DNA from: Exiguobacterium sp018617385
Lineage (GTDB): Bacteria > Bacillota > Bacilli > Exiguobacteriales > Exiguobacteriaceae
NCBI RefSeq assembly: GCF_018617385.1
Contig: NZ_JACSKA010000003.1
Span: forward strand, 248,001 to 312,000
Direction of reading: 5' to 3'
DNA: 64,000 nt
Below are positions 9,099 to 17,813 of this stretch, piece after piece (the stretch's first letter is position 1; the number at the start of each line of letters is the position of its first letter). Under the pieces are notes generated by a model. It had not been told where the DNA came from and ran no database searches. It was given only the letters and a program-made list of their open reading frames with translations. Made by a program: the position numbers and the translations under genes.

Positions 9099-12000
9099 CG
9101 CCTCCTAACTCCTGAAATACCTCTTCTTTCTCAAGCTTCTTCAATTTACGTGGCGCATTCGAGAGCGCTTCGTCAAAATGACAGACACTCTGATACGGAC
9201 ACGTCTGACACGGGCGCCGTTCTTTATATTCATAAGGTTCAACGTCAATTTTTCCTTTGTACATCTCCTCGGCACTCGCTTTGACGACGTCGAACGCGTG
9301 GTCCATCAACTGCTCAAGTTGAGGGGGCGTCACAATCTTCTTCAAGGTGTTGGCGTCAGGGGTGCCATCTTTTTTATATTTGACCGGGATGACAATCGAT
9401 TTTTTAGATGTGCCTTTCGCCGAGCGGTCCATCATCTCTAAAATTTCCGGGTCATCTACTAATAGCCCTTGCATCTGGTATGACTCCAATACTTTTTGAC
9501 GCGTCTCTTCTTCAGAACCAGCAGGTGGAACGAGTGGTCGGTGCACGTGGAAATAGAGCGCCGCAGCAGGTGCCACGTTCTCTTTTGTCCACACCTCTGC
9601 CTGCTCAATCAATACCTTCAAATAGATGAGCATCTGCATCGCCAGACCGTAATAAATTTCTGCAAAGTCGACTTCACGTTTACTCGACTTATAGTCGACG
9701 ATTCGGACGTATAGCTGGTCGTGGACCATCGCAGTGTCCACACGGTCGATTCGACCGACCAGTTCACAGGTCGCCCCGTTCGATAAAGTGAACGAAACGG
9801 GTGGAAATTGTCCGCTGCCGAACGCGAGTTCAAACGCTTCCGGGTCAAAGCCGTCTCGTTTGGATTGTTCAATCAACACTTCTGCCGTCTTACTGACGAC
9901 GTCCGTCAATTTTTTCTTTAAGTAGGCGTAACGATTCGAACTCATCAAGATGGCATGCTGAATCTCTGGGGTCACGAGCTCGACCGCCTGCTCCGCTAAA
10001 TGGGAGCACTCGTCCGGGGTGACATCTCGCCATTCCTTTCCGTCCATCTTCACCGTCTGCGACATATGTTCGATGGTCCGGTGGTATAGATTCCCGATAT
10101 CCGGAGCCTCGAGCCGGTATAATCGTCGTTCCTTCAGACGCAAGCCATAACTTGCGAAATGTTTGAACGGACAGGCTTGGAACGTCTCAAGGCGGGAGAC
10201 ACTCGCCCGAATCGACGGAGTATATAAGGATTTCGCGACACGATCGTCCAACGATTCCGGGATGTTTTGATAGAAGAGGGCGCTCGTCAACAACTGGAGA
10301 CGTTCCCGTCCATCTGGATGCTTCAACAGTTCATTGTAGACAGCAAACCACATATCTTGAATCGGATAATGACGACTCAACCGCTGAAGTTCAAGTGCCG
10401 TTACCGCCGCCGTCTGGTTCACATTCGTCAAGAAGGCGAATTGATCACGCGGTCGGTGCTCACCTGCTTCAGCAAAATGAGTCTTGATGACATTTTGGTG
10501 AAGTCGCGCCTTCAAGTCAGCGATAAAGCGCGCCGGTTGAACGGCTTTCCCCGTTCTGTCAACTAAGGCGTAGCTAATGTATAGCCGCTCGCTCGGCGCT
10601 GTCACAGCCTTGTATAAGTAATATGTTTCATCATCGAACAAATGCTCTGTCGCCTTGCCGGCACGAAGTCCATTCTCATGCATGAAATCCAAATCTTGAT
10701 CGGTCAACAGTTTCGACTGGGTCGTGACAAGAGGAATTTGATCTTCATTCGCCCCGAGCAGGAAGACGACTTTCTTATCAATCAATCGACCACGCACATA
10801 ATCCGTTATCGTCAATTGATCAAGCGAAGGTGGAATGAGCGCATAACGAAGACTATCTAGCCCGGTGTCCATCATCTGTAGGAACAAGTCCGTCGACAAC
10901 GTCTCTTCCGGAGCTGCGGCCTCTAACTGCTCGAGCAAGTGCAAGACCGCGTCCCATACTTGAGTATGCTCACGCGCTTCGAGTAGTTCCGCCTCTTCAA
11001 TCGCCTCATCGCGCCAGTGCGTCAAACAGTCTGATACGCCGACACGCTCTAGAAAGGCATACATGGCGTGCGTATAAGCCTGCATCGTCTTCGCCTGTTT
11101 CAAATCCGATAGCAGCGGATCAAACGTTTCGATGACACGCTCCCGCGATCGATTCAGCTCAGCCTCAATATCGAGTTCTTCGCTCGTGAGTCGCGCTTCT
11201 TCCCCGGAACGACGGCGCAATTGCCATTCGTCATGCCAATGATAATGTTTGATCCCCCGCTCGATGACGAACGCTTCAAGCCGGTCAACAGACGTACGAC
11301 GATGCACCGGATCGAGGACGACGAGTTCTGTTTTCAGGGCACGGAACACGGACTCTTCTCGGTATCCACGTAAAGCAATCTCAATCGTCGCTTTCAACAG
11401 TTCGACGAGCGGGTGGTCGAGCATCGGTTGCCGTTCATCAAGGAAGTATGGCAGTCCCATCTTTTGGAGCGCCTGAGATGCCAAATCACCATATTCGTCG
11501 AGTGAGCGTGACACGAGCGCAATATCCCGATAACGATACCCTTCTTCACGTGTCAGACGGATGACTTCTCGAACGGCCGCCTCCACCTCGACGGTCCGGT
11601 CGACTGCGGCATGTAAATCAATCCGGTTCTCTGAACCAGTGTAAGGTTCCGCCGTCAATTGGTCGAATGTGGCCTCAAGGTAACGGAGACTCGGATGCGT
11701 GTAACGATAGACGGTATCATACAGCTCGTCTCGAGAAGGAATCTGCCGTTCTGCCAACAGTTCTTTGAAACGCATGAGCGTCCGTTGCGTCGGTCCAAAC
11801 AATGGATTGAGGCGATACAAGGAGACAGGATCGATTGTCAGCAACACATCGACATCGACCTTCTCTGCGAGTGCGACGAGCACCGCCAACTCCTGCTCTG
11901 AAAACTCGTTGAATCCGTCCACATAGACACGTACATCCGTCAAATCTGTCTCCGGAATGATTTGCAACATGACGTTGAAATAGTCTTCTGCATGGAGTGA

Positions 12001-12513
12001 CTTGCCTTCCGTCATCTTTAAAAATCCTTCATAGATGATGGAAAGGTCCTGTAGCTTCAGAGCACGGTGCTGCGCCTGTTCGCTTAACCGCAATAAATGT
12101 TCCGGTTCAACAAGCCCTCGCTTCAACATCGAGATCAATTGGTTCAATTCTTCATAAAATCCGAACTGATTCATCGTACGGCGGAACAAGGTCAATCGTT
12201 CTTCGCTCATCTCGACGACCCTCCGTAACAACAAATGGGTCCCCGTCTGGTCTAAGAATTGATCTGTCGCTACGCCGGCATCTCGCATCATCAAAAAGGC
12301 GAGACGACGCATCGAAAGGACTTGAATGCGCGTCGAGCCATGCAAACCATCGACTGTCGCCATTTTCTTTTCCATCTCAAACGACATTTGGTCCGGTACA
12401 ATCATATAAATCGTCGGTCCGCTCGGGTTTTGTTTCAGTTCTTGAATGACCTCATGGATCATTTGTTCACTTTTTCCCGTCCCCGATCGACCAACGTGAA
12501 AGGTCACTGTCAT
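9076..12513 (-). CDS. addB: ATP-dependent helicase/nuclease subunit B
   Basis: 1145 residues from ATG 12511-12513 (MTVTFHVGRSGTGKS). I chose this start because AAGGAG sits 11 bases upstream and the Walker A motif then falls near the N-terminus, as in B. subtilis AddB (1166 residues). The C-terminal nuclease domain has IVDYKSSKREVDF. The iron-sulfur cluster cysteines are all present: one in FQACPFKHF (about 780) and three in CQTCPYQSVC near the C-terminus. The AddB helicase-like core is inactive and scans for Chi. First gene of the addBA operon. Confidence 0.96.
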   Translation of the reverse strand: MTVTFHVGRSGTGKSEQMIHEVIQELKQNPSGPTIYMIVPDQMSFEMEKKMATVDGLHGSTRIQVLSMRRLAFLMMRDAGVATDQFLDQTGTHLLLRRVVEMSEERLTLFRRTMNQFGFYEELNQLISMLKRGLVEPEHLLRLSEQAQHRALKLQDLSIIYEGFLKMTEGKSLHAEDYFNVMLQIIPETDLTDVRVYVDGFNEFSEQELAVLVALAEKVDVDVLLTIDPVSLYRLNPLFGPTQRTLMRFKELLAERQIPSRDELYDTVYRYTHPSLRYLEATFDQLTAEPYTGSENRIDLHAAVDRTVEVEAAVREVIRLTREEGYRYRDIALVSRSLDEYGDLASQALQKMGLPYFLDERQPMLDHPLVELLKATIEIALRGYREESVFRALKTELVVLDPVHRRTSVDRLEAFVIERGIKHYHWHDEWQLRRRSGEEARLTSEELDIEAELNRSRERVIETFDPLLSDLKQAKTMQAYTHAMYAFLERVGVSDCLTHWRDEAIEEAELLEAREHTQVWDAVLHLLEQLEAAAPEETLSTDLFLQMMDTGLDSLRYALIPPSLDQLTITDYVRGRLIDKKVVFLLGANEDQIPLVTTQSKLLTDQDLDFMHENGLRAGKATEHLFDDETYYLYKAVTAPSERLYISYALVDRTGKAVQPARFIADLKARLHQNVIKTHFAEAGEHRPRDQFAFLTNVNQTAAVTALELQRLSRHYPIQDMWFAVYNELLKHPDGRERLQLLTSALFYQNIPESLDDRVAKSLYTPSIRASVSRLETFQACPFKHFASYGLRLKERRLYRLEAPDIGNLYHRTIEHMSQTVKMDGKEWRDVTPDECSHLAEQAVELVTPEIQHAILMSSNRYAYLKKKLTDVVSKTAEVLIEQSKRDGFDPEAFELAFGSGQFPPVSFTLSNGATCELVGRIDRVDTAMVHDQLYVRIVDYKSSKREVDFAEIYYGLAMQMLIYLKVLIEQAEVWTKENVAPAAALYFHVHRPLVPPAGSEEETRQKVLESYQMQGLLVDDPEILEMMDRSAKGTSKKSIVIPVKYKKDGTPDANTLKKIVTPPQLEQLMDHAFDVVKASAEEMYKGKIDVEPYEYKERRPCQTCPYQSVCHFDEALSNAPRKLKKLEKEEVFQELGGDDREMDE

Positions 12514-12671
12514 TTTAGCGAACACTCCTTCCCTTTTTTCTTCATTATGAACCATCCCTAAGCATTTGTAGAGGGAAACCTCTTCTATACCTTATCCAAA
12601 AAAGTAGTAGCCTACATCATTCCCTTTTTCGATTGAAATCGATTAGACTGAACGTATGAGGGGGAATGTAT

Positions 12672-13052
12672 GTGAGTGCCTATGAACAATTTGGAGGCGA
12701 ACGTGGTGTACAACAACTCGTTGACGCGTTTTATGACCTCGTCTATGCCGACCCAATTTTACTTCCACTATTTCCGGAAGATCAAGATCGAGTCAAACAG
12801 CACCAATTTGAATTTTTAACACAGTTGCTCGGCGGTCCAAAGTTGTATTCTGAACGTCGTGGCGGTGGAAACTTGGCGATGATTCATCATGAGCATCCCA
12901 TTTCCGAGACACATGCCGGCCATTGGCTTGGATGTATGGAACAGGCGCTCAAGACCGTGGATGCCCCGGAATCGATCAAGCGTCAGCTATTTCAACGGTT
13001 GATCATGTCATCTTCGAATGTCGTCCGTGTTTGTTCGCATCATTTTGAGTAG
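12672..13052 (+). CDS. Truncated haemoglobin, group II (YjbI-like)
   Basis: 126 residues. The start is taken as GTG 12672-12674, 7 bases after GAGGGGG; an ATG 6 bases earlier sits too close to that site. It shows the 2-on-2 globin pattern: YEQFGGERGVQQLVDAFYD at the N-terminus, LFPEDQDRVKQHQFEFLTQLLGG, then MIHHEHPIS with the proximal haem His, and HAGHWLGCM with the Trp typical of group II. It probably handles O2, NO or oxidative stress. It diverges from addB and is followed closely by an acidic-protein gene with no terminator between them. Confidence 0.88.
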   Translation: MSAYEQFGGERGVQQLVDAFYDLVYADPILLPLFPEDQDRVKQHQFEFLTQLLGGPKLYSERRGGGNLAMIHHEHPISETHAGHWLGCMEQALKTVDAPESIKRQLFQRLIMSSSNVVRVCSHHFE

Positions 13053-13107
13053 TCACAACTATAAAAAGTGGGTATGATAGGAAAGTAAGCAAAGGAGGTC
13101 GTTTCAC

Positions 13108-13494
13108 ATGACAGAAGAAGAAAAAAAAGAAGTCGTCTCATCTGAGGAAGAGACGGAAGAAAAAGAAGAAACGGTAGTCCTCGCCGACGCGCTTGATGAA
13201 GCTAATGAAGCTGCTGAAGCAGAAGAAGATGAGGACGATGATGAGGATCAGCCCGAAGAGAAGAACATGGACCACATCAAAGGCGTCTTCAACTACAATC
13301 ATGAAAATGGTCGTGAATACCGTGTCGTCTTTTACAACGATCGCAAAAACTTAGTGTTCCGTGAACTCGGTAATGGCAAGGTTGAATTTGTCGGCCGCTT
13401 CTCGGATGATGCATACGATGAAGAGAATGAAGCAGAAATGCGTGAACTCGGGCAACGTGAACTCGAGCGCATCCTCGCTGAACGCTTCAACTAA
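13108..13494 (+). CDS. Highly acidic small protein of unknown function
   Basis: 128 residues. ATG follows AAAGGAGG at good spacing. The first 50 residues are almost entirely Glu, Asp and Ala, with Lys only near the start, and are probably disordered. The rest (MDHIKGVFNYNHENGREYRVVFYNDRK onward) looks like a compact beta-rich domain followed by a helical acidic tail (ELGQRELERILAERF). I do not recognise the family with confidence. It probably shares a transcript with the haemoglobin gene 55 bases upstream and ends at a strong terminator. Confidence 0.75.
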   Translation: MTEEEKKEVVSSEEETEEKEETVVLADALDEANEAAEAEEDEDDDEDQPEEKNMDHIKGVFNYNHENGREYRVVFYNDRKNLVFRELGNGKVEFVGRFSDDAYDEENEAEMRELGQRELERILAERFN

Positions 13495-13523
13495 AAAAAT
13501 CGCCGAAATTTCGGCGATTTTTT
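13492..13523 (+). terminator. Bidirectional terminator
   Basis: Self-complementary stem around CGCCGAAATTTCGGCG (13501-13516) with A-run before and T-run after. It serves the acidic-protein gene on plus and overlaps the end of the minus-strand gene stopping at 13523. Confidence 0.85.
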
Positions 13524-13933
13524 TAATTCTTCTTATTTCGTTTCTTTTTACGGAGTGCATAGGCGACACCGGCAATCCCACCGACGACCGCGAGTCCGGC
13601 AACGACCGGAACGAGAACACGTTTCGTCGGGATCATCTCTTTCACACGTTCATATGGCGTTGGTGTCGAGAATTCTAATTGTACGGCTGTATCACCATGT
13701 CCATGTGCCCGCGCCTTGCGTGATGCATCCGTGACGACCACACGCCCCGTCGTCCAACGACGATTGCCGTACTCGTCTACGTACGGGCGACGTACACGTT
13801 TCACATCACGTACCATCTTTCCACGTGCGCGATCTGGTCGAACGACGCGTTCACTCGACCACGAACGGCTCCCGGTCACACTGTACGCTGGTCGTACTTT
13901 GCGGCGATTGAGCCAAGTATATGAATCGTTCAT
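13523..13933 (-). CDS. Small basic protein with C-terminal membrane anchor, unknown function
   Basis: 136 residues from ATG 13931-13933, 9 bases after GGAGG; a TTG two codons upstream is too close to that site. The N-terminal about 100 residues are very rich in Arg, Lys, Ser and Val with repeated RRVRP/RPYV-like turns. They are followed by one membrane segment (about 103-125, VLVPVVAGLAVVGGIAGVAYAL) and a KKKRNKKN tail. This topology suggests a tail-anchored protein whose basic domain could contact nucleic acid or the cell wall. No family recognised. Confidence 0.7.
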   Translation of the reverse strand: MNDSYTWLNRRKVRPAYSVTGSRSWSSERVVRPDRARGKMVRDVKRVRRPYVDEYGNRRWTTGRVVVTDASRKARAHGHGDTAVQLEFSTPTPYERVKEMIPTKRVLVPVVAGLAVVGGIAGVAYALRKKKRNKKN

Positions 13934-14019
13934 CTTCAATTCCCTCCCATACTGTTCAAAACCTCTCTTCTAATTATACCCATACAACATCACCCAAAAC
14001 ATGTGACAAATGGTTCAAA

Positions 14020-14053
14020 AAAAGATGTGACACCATACGGCATCACATCTTCA
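14020..14053 (-). terminator. Terminator of the RND pump gene
   Basis: Arms AAGATGTGA (14022-14030) and TCACATCTT (14043-14051). The minus-strand transcript then runs into seven T, just past the stop at 14061. Confidence 0.8.
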
Positions 14054-14060
14054 AGCTAAA

Positions 14061-17000
14061 TCATTCTGTAAAGGGTTTGTCCTTATGACGACGTTTCGCC
14101 AAGATCAGGTAGTACGCCGGAACAAGAACGAGAGTCAATACAGTCGAGAATAGAATACCCGATACGATGCCGATCGCAAGCGGTTTGAAGAGCGGGTCTT
14201 CCCCAAGTGCGACTGGTAAGAGGGCAACGACTGCCGTGAGCGCCGTCAAGAGAATCGGACGAATCCGAGCGCGCCCTGCTTCGTAAACGGCGGTCGTGAC
14301 CGGTAATCCTTCACGAATGCGTTGTTCGATAAACTCGAACAGGACGACTGCGTTCCGGACGACGATTCCCGCAAGTGAGACCATCCCCATCGATGCCATG
14401 AAACTGAACGGCGTCTGTGTCACGAACAATCCGACGACCGCTCCAGCGATCGCGAGATAGATTGTGAACAAGACGAGTAATGGCAACGAGAGTGAGTTGA
14501 ACTGGAATGCGATGATCAAGTAAATCAAGAACAAGACGACGACGAACAATGTCGCAAGCTCTAAGAAGAACTCGTTCTGCGTGTCGCTCGCACCGGACTG
14601 GTCGAACGTGATCCCTTCATCCTCTAACCCCGACTTCGCGTCATCCAACACCTGCTCGACATCTTGTTTAAATGCCTCTTCATCCGTGCCTTCGCTTGCA
14701 TAGATTTGGAGTGTGACCGAGCGCTCCCCATTCTCACGAGGAATCTGTTGAATTTGTTCTGTTGTCGTTTCCGTCACGAACGTACTGAGTGGGGCAACGG
14801 GCGGACCTGCTTCTGTTTGGACAGGAACTAAAATCTCGTCAAGGGCGAGTGCTTCGCGGTTCGCCTCTGCATCAATGACGATTTTCACGTCACGCTGTTC
14901 CACTCCGTCATCGAATGTACCAATTGGAACACCGTCTGTGACGAGACGAATTTGGTCACTGATTGTTTTTGCCGTCACGCCGGCCCGTGCCATTTCCTCA
15001 CGATTCAATTCGTATGTGAGTGTTTGGAACGGTTCTTTAATATTATCGAGGACGATGGCCCCGTCAATTTCTTCAAGGTCGGCTTTCACTTGGTCACGTG
15101 CAGCCACGAGTTGATCAATCGTCTCGCTGCGCATCGTGAATTCGACAGGTGCGGATGCCGGCGGTCCTTGTTGTTGCGTATCTAAGAAGATTTCGGCGTC
15201 CGGATAGTCTTCACGCAACACGTTCGTATACTTATCAATCAATTCGATGGCATCGATTGATTCGTTGTCGACACGAACGACCACTTGCCCCGTGTTTTCA
15301 CCAGACTGATCGAGTCCACCCGTGAATAAACCAGGGAGACCGCCTCCAGCGAAGACGGATGTTTCCACGACACCCTCTTCTTCTTTAAATCTCGCTTCAA
15401 TTTCTTCAAGACGTGTCTCTGTCTCTTCCAAATCCGTTTGAACGGGGAAGGTCACACTCGTCACGACTTCCGGACGGTTCGCGGCTGGGAAGAACTCAAA
15501 CGGCGTGAGTAAAATCAAACCGTACAATGCCGTCGTGATGACAAATCCGACAATTCCAAACGTCCACGGACGCTTCGCGACACTCGGTAAGAGGCGGTCG
15601 GCGTAGAAATTACTGAGTCGGTTGAGCGGTCCGCCGAGCCAACCTGGTTCACGTTTTGATACTTTCACTTCTTTACGATTCAAACGATACTGCGCAATCG
15701 GTACGAGCGTCAAACTGATGACCATCGAGGCCAAGACAGAGAGGGCTAGAACCGTCGGCAAGGCGCGAATGAAGTTACCGTTTGCGCCCGATAGCAAGGT
15801 GAGCGGAAGGAAAGCAAAGACGACTGCGAGTGTCGACGTGACAATCGAGCCCCATACCTCTTTCGTTCCTCGGACTGCTCCAAGCATAGCCGAGTCTCCG
15901 TTACGATAACGTCGTAAGATGTTGTCATTGACGACAATCGCATCATCAACCAAAATCCCTAAGGCGATGATTGCCCCGATAATCGAGATTTGGTTCAAAT
16001 CGACCCCTGTGAACTGTAATGGAATCAAAGCAATCAAGAATGAGAGTGGGATTGCTAGACTGACAATTAGTGAACCAGAGAACGTAAGACCAATCGTCGT
16101 CACGGCAATGACCGCGATGATCGCGATAATGAACTCGCGTGTCAATGACGAGAAGATCGCATCGACGGCTTTTGCCTGTTCATAATATGGAACGAGCTCA
16201 AAACCGTCTAAGTCTCCAAGACCATCTTCGACTACCTCGTTGACACGGTCTTGCATCGTTGGAATATCCAAGCCCGACTCAATCGGAACTGTAATCGAAA
16301 CAGCCGGCTTTCCGTCTAATGAAACGAGATCGGTTTCACTTTTCGCTGTCTCTTCGACCGTCCCGACATCTGCTAGTAAGACCGGTTCCCCATTGAATGA
16401 GCCGACGATGACTTGCTCCATATCGTCTACATTCGTCAAGTTATCGATTGCCAGTTGATAAATCCCCTCTTCAGTCGATTGACGGCCGAGCGGTGTCGTC
16501 TTGTATTCTTCGTTAATGGCCGTCAATACGTCCGGGAAGGCAAGCTGACGTGAACTCAGCTCTTCCGAGTCAAGTGACACGACATACTCCTGCTCTGGTA
16601 ACCCTTTGATCGTGACTCCCGTCACGCCATCCGTTCGCAGAAGTTTCGACTCTAACTGTTCGATGTCTGATCGAACATCCTCGAACGATTCACGATCGTC
16701 TGCTGTCAATAAGTACGATGCGACAGGTAACTGCCCGAGTGAATCATTGACCGTTGGCGCAAGCGCGTTTTCAGGAAGTTTAGGCGTCGCATCCGACAAC
16801 GCTTGTCGGACGTTCGCCTGAAACTCTGCCTGGTCGGTTCCATCTGCATACTCGACCGTGATGTTCGAGAACTCTGAAGCCGAGATTGACGTCACGTTCT
16901 CCACGCCTTCTAGACTACGCAGTTCTTCTTCTAATACGCCGGTAACACTTCGTTCAACTGTTTCCGCTGTCGCACCAGGATACGGTGTTTGAACGAGTAC

Positions 17001-17129
17001 GATATTGATCCCGGTTTCCGGAATCTCACGTTTAGGGAGCTGGAAGAACGTCAGCACGCCCACGACGATTGCGACGAGAAGAAACACGATAACCAGTTTC
17101 CCTCGCTCAATCATTTTTTCAAAAAACAT
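14061..17129 (-). CDS. RND-family efflux transporter (SwrC/AcrB-like)
   Basis: 1022 residues from ATG 17127-17129 (MFFEKMIERGKLVIV), behind GAGGGG and 5 bases. The longer frame adds 12 residues with no site. Proton-driven exporter with the RND layout: TM1, a large external loop, TM2-6, a second external loop, TM7-12. The acidic pair of TM4 is visible in GILVDDAIVVNDNILRRYR, and the TM10-12 region ends with a short basic tail. The nearest Bacillus protein by architecture is SwrC/YerP (surfactin and drug export). Its ribosome site can be sequestered by an upstream anti-SD (see leader feature). It probably shares a transcript with the comK-like gene. Confidence 0.92.
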   Translation of the reverse strand: MFFEKMIERGKLVIVFLLVAIVVGVLTFFQLPKREIPETGINIVLVQTPYPGATAETVERSVTGVLEEELRSLEGVENVTSISASEFSNITVEYADGTDQAEFQANVRQALSDATPKLPENALAPTVNDSLGQLPVASYLLTADDRESFEDVRSDIEQLESKLLRTDGVTGVTIKGLPEQEYVVSLDSEELSSRQLAFPDVLTAINEEYKTTPLGRQSTEEGIYQLAIDNLTNVDDMEQVIVGSFNGEPVLLADVGTVEETAKSETDLVSLDGKPAVSITVPIESGLDIPTMQDRVNEVVEDGLGDLDGFELVPYYEQAKAVDAIFSSLTREFIIAIIAVIAVTTIGLTFSGSLIVSLAIPLSFLIALIPLQFTGVDLNQISIIGAIIALGILVDDAIVVNDNILRRYRNGDSAMLGAVRGTKEVWGSIVTSTLAVVFAFLPLTLLSGANGNFIRALPTVLALSVLASMVISLTLVPIAQYRLNRKEVKVSKREPGWLGGPLNRLSNFYADRLLPSVAKRPWTFGIVGFVITTALYGLILLTPFEFFPAANRPEVVTSVTFPVQTDLEETETRLEEIEARFKEEEGVVETSVFAGGGLPGLFTGGLDQSGENTGQVVVRVDNESIDAIELIDKYTNVLREDYPDAEIFLDTQQQGPPASAPVEFTMRSETIDQLVAARDQVKADLEEIDGAIVLDNIKEPFQTLTYELNREEMARAGVTAKTISDQIRLVTDGVPIGTFDDGVEQRDVKIVIDAEANREALALDEILVPVQTEAGPPVAPLSTFVTETTTEQIQQIPRENGERSVTLQIYASEGTDEEAFKQDVEQVLDDAKSGLEDEGITFDQSGASDTQNEFFLELATLFVVVLFLIYLIIAFQFNSLSLPLLVLFTIYLAIAGAVVGLFVTQTPFSFMASMGMVSLAGIVVRNAVVLFEFIEQRIREGLPVTTAVYEAGRARIRPILLTALTAVVALLPVALGEDPLFKPLAIGIVSGILFSTVLTLVLVPAYYLILAKRRHKDKPFTE

Positions 17130-17203
17130 AAAAACCCCTCGCTTTCGGAAGATGTGCAAATACACATATGATATCTCTTCTTCATCATAGAGGGGTTTGT
17201 CAT
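17111..17203 (-). CDS. Candidate leader peptide (uORF) of the RND pump
   Basis: A 30-codon frame, ATG 17201-17203 to TGA 17111-17113, beginning MTNPSMMKKRYHMC. AAGGA lies 9 bases upstream. It starts 13 bases after the comK-like stop and ends 19 bases inside the RND gene in another frame. Its codons 3-5 contain the sequence that can pair with the pump's ribosome site, the arrangement of translational attenuators of resistance genes. No codon conservation could be tested, so it may be chance. Confidence 0.35.
   Translation of the reverse strand: MTNPSMMKKRYHMCICTSSESEGFLCFLKK
17132..17198 (-). promoter_or_regulatory. Structured leader: SD/anti-SD pairing ahead of the RND gene
   Basis: AAACCCCTC (17132-17140, complement of the ribosome site) and GAGGGGTTT (17190-17198) are perfect 9-base complements. 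In the minus-strand RNA the upstream CCCCUC can cover the GAGGGG that starts the pump gene. Two smaller hairpins lie inside (ATGTG...CACAT and ATGAT...ATCAT). It could act as translational control, or as a long-loop terminator after comK because U-rich sequence follows. Confidence 0.5.
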
Positions 17204-17215
17204 TGAATTCAATCC

Positions 17216-17686
17216 TTAAGCGTGTTGCAATGTGCTGTCATGGAAACGTTTTTGAAAAGCGTACGATAATTCGATTGACCGTTGTTTTTGTCTCGACACG
17301 GTATGGTCGGACACGTGTACCTTGACCGATTCTCCCGTCAAAAACTGAATGAGAGTCTCTTTTCCGTCTTTCTTGATGGCCGTCACGTGTTGAAAGTTGA
17401 TCCACGCACAATCTGGACTTTCTTTGGCAATCGTCGGAAAGAAGACGGCATCCGCATGCCAATCCATGACGACCGGTGTCTTTCGATGTGGTCCGAGGAC
17501 GTGTCGCGCTGCCTCGATTCGACCTTGAATGCTCGACCCGTAGTATAGACACGCGTGTTCTAATAAGTCGATTGGCGACCCTTTTACTCGCATGACGCCT
17601 TCTGGTTGATACACAAGTGTTTCCGCTTCGCCAAACTCGTTAAATACAGGAATTAAAGCTCTCGTTTCATTGGTCAATCTGCTCAT
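17216..17686 (-). CDS. comK: ComK-family competence transcription factor
   Basis: 156 residues from ATG 17684-17686, behind GGGGGATG. The conserved ComK core is visible: a segment like LLEHACLYYGSSIQGRIEA (ComK has CRFFGSSYAGRKAG), then HRKTPVVMD, ADAVFFPTIAKESPDCAWIN (ComK: FLFPTLSSTRPQCGWIS) and a C-terminal region with conserved spacing. ComK binds AT-boxes and switches on DNA-uptake genes. This copy is shorter than B. subtilis ComK (192), lacking mostly the C-terminal extension that MecA uses there. A promoter and an AT-box-like site lie upstream. Confidence 0.8.
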   Translation of the reverse strand: MSRLTNETRALIPVFNEFGEAETLVYQPEGVMRVKGSPIDLLEHACLYYGSSIQGRIEAARHVLGPHRKTPVVMDWHADAVFFPTIAKESPDCAWINFQHVTAIKKDGKETLIQFLTGESVKVHVSDHTVSRQKQRSIELSYAFQKRFHDSTLQHA

Positions 17687-17726
17687 CTTTTCATCCCCCA
17701 TAACGTATGTATTGACTTACATGTCA

Positions 17727-17765
17727 TTCATACCAGGATTCGATGCGCCTCGCAAATCGGCTTTT
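17727..17765 (-). promoter_or_regulatory. comK promoter with AT-box-like element
   Basis: Minus strand: TTGCGA (17750-17755), 17-base spacer, TATGAA (17727-17732). Overlapping the -35 is AAAA-N5-TTTG (17753-17765), one base short of the ComK AT-box half AAAA-N5-TTTT. Only one AT-box is clear; functional K-boxes have two, so autoregulation is tentative. Confidence 0.5.
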
Positions 17766-17781
17766 GTCTATTTCCCATGAA

Positions 17782-17808
17782 AAAACCAGCCGTTTCCTGG
17801 CTGGTTTT
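17782..17808 (-). terminator. Terminator of the two-component operon
   Basis: Perfect arms AAAACCAGCC and GGCTGGTTTT with a 7-base loop, just after the kinase stop at 17814. Confidence 0.88.
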
Positions 17809-17813
17809 GAAAA

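Noticed and set aside
12629..12642. TCGATT-GA-AATCGA inverted repeat before the haemoglobin gene
   Set aside because: Short arms, no matching regulator, likely chance.
17132..17198. The 9-base complement as an ordinary comK terminator
   Set aside because: The loop is about 49 bases and the 3' arm is the pump's ribosome site. I kept it as a leader, with termination as an alternative.
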